NCBI GenBank assembly: GCA_934293005.1
Contig: CAKQYA010000007.1
Location: 32,243-96,242 of the forward strand
Source: an uncultured Bacteroidaceae bacterium
Lineage (GTDB): Bacteria; Bacteroidota; Bacteroidia; Bacteroidales; Bacteroidaceae
Direction of reading: 5' to 3'
Length of the DNA: 64,000 nt
This document shows, piece after piece, positions 61,607-64,000 of the stretch. The position numbers and the translations under genes were made by a program. Under the pieces are notes generated by a model, which was not told where the DNA came from, made no database searches, and worked only from the letters and a program-made list of their open reading frames with translations. Within the stretch, counting starts at the first letter, position 1; the number at the start of each line of letters is the position of its first letter.

Positions 61607-61673
61607 TTAACCCAAATCGCATTAGGATTTCTCTGTGTTGTACTGCAAAGAGAAATCCTAATGACGATTTGTG
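61607..61673. repeat. Dispersed motif copy 6, as a long hairpin
   Basis: TTAACCCAAATCGCATTAGG on the left faces AATCCTAATGACGATTTG on the right. With the flanking GATTTCTCT/AGAGAAATC bases they form an imperfect stem of about 20 bp around a short loop. Confidence 0.65.
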
Positions 61674-61901
61674 ATAAATAGCTCCATAATCGAAAATATT
61701 CATCCCAAAGGAGTGACTTCTTCAGATTTTATTTGTATTTTTGCCCTGTCATTCAGATTTTCTATTTTTAATGCAATATTAAAATTAGTAAAATTTCTGA
61801 CATGGCAAAATCCTGAACAACTATTGTTGCTCAGGTGCTTGTAACAAACATTAAATTATAATGTTGAGGAAATCGAATTTATTAACCAATAACAAAAAAA
61901 T

Positions 61902-62888
61902 ATGAAACATCTTCCAAATTTTAAGAGCACAACAATGTTTATGGTGTTGTTTTCCTTGCTCTTGACATTCGGTTCAGAATCGAATGCAAAAATCATCAAA
62001 GTTCCTAATGTGACGCAATTTGTCAAAATCACATCCGAGTCGGCTGTTCTCTACCGTCTGCCAAGCCTCAACAGCGGTAAACTCATGGAGTGGAGTTCTG
62101 ATGGGGGGTCAATTGATACCTATTCCATGTTGATGTATGAGGATACAGAAAAAGACAAGTATCCTATAGGGGGACTTGCTGAAAGTTATGCCAATCCCTT
62201 CACTCCACAACGCAATGACATATTCCCTATCGTTGAGAAGAAGGAAGGTTGGTACTGTATAGAGGTTACAAATAGCGATGTCAGAAATTCGAAAAAGGCT
62301 TGGATTAAGAGCACCTATTGCCGCCTTACCAGTTTGAAGGAAACTGATGCAAGCACTATACAATTCCCTGCATATACCATTTACGATGAAAACACCGAAA
62401 CCAACAAACCAGGAAAATTGATTAGTGCCGCTTCTGGAAAGAAAAGAGGCACAGGAAAATATGCCTCCATTATTTTCAATGTTACATACAGACCAGATGA
62501 AAGTAATTTTGTCATTAGCTTCATTTTACCTCTGGACAATAAAGTCTTAGTCGCAGAAACATACGCGGAATATAATAAATCTACAGCAGCAAAAGGGGTC
62601 TCCATGAAAAAAGAGAATGTTCAAAGCGACATGGATGATTACTCATACGACATTTTTAGATTTATGGTTCCTAAAGCAACCACCAATGTGACAGAGAAAA
62701 TCAAGCAATACCTCTCAACTTGCCCAGACGTAACATTTGACATGTTGTTAAAAGATGCATTCGAAGGAGAAGACCAAAAAATGCTGTCTTTTTACTATCT
62801 ATCACCAGCAGGCACAGTTCAGCAATATTACTTTGATCCTTCTAAAGAGACAGAACTACCTTGTACAAACATCAATATTCCACTATAG
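61902..62888 (+). CDS. AT-rich secreted protein with SH3-like region
   Basis: Unrecognised 328-aa protein: long n-region, signal peptide ending 'SNA', then about 110 residues with bacterial SH3-like features ('ITSESAVLYRLPSLNSGKL', 'DIFPIVEKKEGWYCIEVT', 'KAWIKSTYCRLTSLKE'), followed by a beta-rich part without known motifs. SH3-like domains often bind peptidoglycan or surface peptides. It is paired with the next gene (23-base gap), with lower GC than the operon upstream. Confidence 0.65.
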   Translation: MKHLPNFKSTTMFMVLFSLLLTFGSESNAKIIKVPNVTQFVKITSESAVLYRLPSLNSGKLMEWSSDGGSIDTYSMLMYEDTEKDKYPIGGLAESYANPFTPQRNDIFPIVEKKEGWYCIEVTNSDVRNSKKAWIKSTYCRLTSLKETDASTIQFPAYTIYDENTETNKPGKLISAASGKKRGTGKYASIIFNVTYRPDESNFVISFILPLDNKVLVAETYAEYNKSTAAKGVSMKKENVQSDMDDYSYDIFRFMVPKATTNVTEKIKQYLSTCPDVTFDMLLKDAFEGEDQKMLSFYYLSPAGTVQQYYFDPSKETELPCTNINIPL

Positions 62889-62911
62889 TAGCAACTCTTT
62901 AAAAATAAGAT

Positions 62912-63973
62912 ATGAAGAAATCCATCATATTTACTCTATTGTTCCTCTGTTGCGCATTCCATCTGAATGCGCAACAGAGGAACAATTCGCAAAAGAAACA
63001 TGACATTCTAAATGTCGACTTAAATCTAGAGCGCGAAATTGGTGATGAAATCGTAAATGGAGACAGAGTGAGGTATTACAATTTCACAGCTAAGTTTACT
63101 ACTAAGACAATAGATTATGCAAGACAAATTGACCAGAGTGGCAATACATACACCATTGTATGTGGAGTATGGAACGACAAAGAATGCACAAAGCCATTCA
63201 TTGCCAAAGGCCAAGATACAACAACAGCCAAGCCATATTATATCTTTTTTGGAAAAAACGTCAAAAAGTTACTTAATATAGAATTTCAATATCGATTTCC
63301 GTTAGAGGATTTAATTAACAATCTGAGGAAAATGTATGGTGCAAATTACATTGGTGGAAAACCTCTGTATTACAAAGTTCAATTATTCAAAGGAAACATA
63401 GACATAGCAGATATAAAAAACACCATACCATACTTTCAATTTCGAGTTATGCCTATGGTTTACCAATATTTGTATATTCAGCCAAAGACGTTTGACACGG
63501 AAGGGTTCTCTGCAGGATATAACATTCCCGCATTAAACGATTATTATTTGGATAAAATTAACGGATATACAGCAAAAGTTTCTATTTGGCATGACATAGA
63601 AAGAAGAAATCCAGTCAATTTCTACCTTTCTACCAAAAGAAAGGATTCTGATGGAGAATATGTAGTTTATGCTAAGGTTGATGGCGTCCCTGATGATACT
63701 AGCATTATCGAGCGGAATTATACGACTCGACATTATAAAATGTGGGAAAATTCAATTTATGTAAATTTGACACATAACATGATTTATTCAGATATGCCAT
63801 ACCTCTACAAAGTATTCGGCAAACGAAATCCCTCTCCTATGAAAGACACAATTTATGCATTCGTGGATTTGTATGATGACAAAGGAAAATTGATAAATTT
63901 TAGCTACCCTTCATGTACAAAAATATTAACTAAAGTTTCCCACCCCTACAAAATAGGGCTTTTGCAGATATAA
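62912..63973 (+). CDS. AT-rich secreted protein of unknown function
   Basis: Unrecognised 353-aa protein with a signal peptide (cut after 'FHLNA', before Gln). The mature part is beta-rich with many Tyr, Lys and Asn, 'YYNFTAKFTTKTIDYARQID' near the start and 'YAFVDLYDDKGKLINFSYPS' near the end. No catalytic or binding motif is seen. Co-transcribed with the preceding gene by spacing. It is complete in the window; a hairpin covers its last codons. Confidence 0.65.
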   Translation: MKKSIIFTLLFLCCAFHLNAQQRNNSQKKHDILNVDLNLEREIGDEIVNGDRVRYYNFTAKFTTKTIDYARQIDQSGNTYTIVCGVWNDKECTKPFIAKGQDTTTAKPYYIFFGKNVKKLLNIEFQYRFPLEDLINNLRKMYGANYIGGKPLYYKVQLFKGNIDIADIKNTIPYFQFRVMPMVYQYLYIQPKTFDTEGFSAGYNIPALNDYYLDKINGYTAKVSIWHDIERRNPVNFYLSTKRKDSDGEYVVYAKVDGVPDDTSIIERNYTTRHYKMWENSIYVNLTHNMIYSDMPYLYKVFGKRNPSPMKDTIYAFVDLYDDKGKLINFSYPSCTKILTKVSHPYKIGLLQI

Positions 63974-63991
63974 AACTCTGCTAAGCCCTAT
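63953..63991 (+). terminator. Hairpin covering the end of the last gene
   Basis: A 9-bp outer stem (63953-63961 with 63983-63991) plus an inner 5-bp stem (63964-63968 with 63977-63981). The stop codon lies in the loop. Confidence 0.6.
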
Positions 63992-64000
63992 AAATAGGGA

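Larger units (their letters stand above)
61262..61901. other. Repeat-bearing intergenic region after the GLPGLI operon
   Basis: These 640 bases hold a single 22-bp unit of the array found at 21.3 kb (61536-61557) and a hairpin made of the dispersed motif (61607-61673). A weak antisense ORF (61174-61563) starts inside the repeat. The last 150 bases are very AT-rich and contain TATTTTTG at 61736-61743, a possible -7 box for the next genes. Confidence 0.6.

Noticed and set aside
1..64000. Transposases, integrases, phage genes or rRNA
   Set aside because: None of the frames shows DDE or tyrosine-recombinase motifs, and no rRNA-like stretch was found.

Overview
The window looks like ordinary chromosome from a member of the Bacteroidales, most likely a Prevotella-like species. 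Several features point that way: the 5'-UTRs lack clear Shine-Dalgarno sites, many genes have a Bacteroidetes-type promoter (TTTG, about 20 bases, TAnnTTTG), and typical families are present (DUF2723, GSCFA, GLPGLI, MurF-Alr fusion, viroplasmin-type RNase H, type IX secretion proteins). There is no transposase, integrase, phage gene, rRNA or CRISPR array. The accessory signals are repeats, one AT-rich acyltransferase cassette and an unusual surface-signalling operon.

Region by region. 1-8.8 kb: truncated DUF2723 gene, polysaccharide deacetylase, Lrp/AsnC regulator, XTP pyrophosphatase, glutaminyl cyclase lipoprotein, SufE, MsbA-type exporter, DprA, thioesterase. 8.9-17.3 kb: a BASS-type transporter and two giant tandem paralogues (1144 and 1214 aa), secreted, modular and non-catalytic, with almost identical C-terminal tails. 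17.7-28.5 kb: PrmC, NhaC antiporter, CysK, YitT, RecA, a saccharopine-dehydrogenase-like enzyme, RNase H, PEP carboxykinase and tRNA-Pro(CGG). 28.6-37 kb: an envelope-biogenesis operon running DUF6242 lipoprotein, PorG-like DUF6089, UppS, BamA, three Skp/OmpH paralogues, MurI. 37-47.5 kb: sirtuin, PorZ-like protein with a type IX sorting domain, acyltransferase cassette, MurF-Alr fusion, GSCFA protein, GpmI, an outer-membrane protein. 47.7-55.5 kb: a copper-ATPase-like pump lacking most of its nucleotide-binding domain, an integral membrane protein and a PepSY protein with matching promoters, M18 aminopeptidase, pectinesterase-like protein. 55.7-61.3 kb: a four-gene operon headed by an ECF sigma factor fused through one membrane helix to a periplasmic TonB C-terminal domain, then a TonB-dependent-receptor-like barrel and two GLPGLI proteins. 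61.9-64 kb: two AT-rich secreted proteins of unknown function.

How the genes fit together. The glutaminyl cyclase matches the exported proteins, 13 of 15 of which have Gln just after the predicted signal-peptidase site. PorG-like, PorZ-like and sorting-domain proteins suggest a type IX secretion system. The sigma-TonB operon could be a compact surface-signalling unit that needs no separate anti-sigma factor; this is the most novel-looking element. Four families of short repeats are concentrated between genes: a 25-bp motif in six places, a 22-bp array with one distant copy, a 24-bp inverted repeat around the M18 gene, and inverted elements on both sides of the acyltransferase gene.
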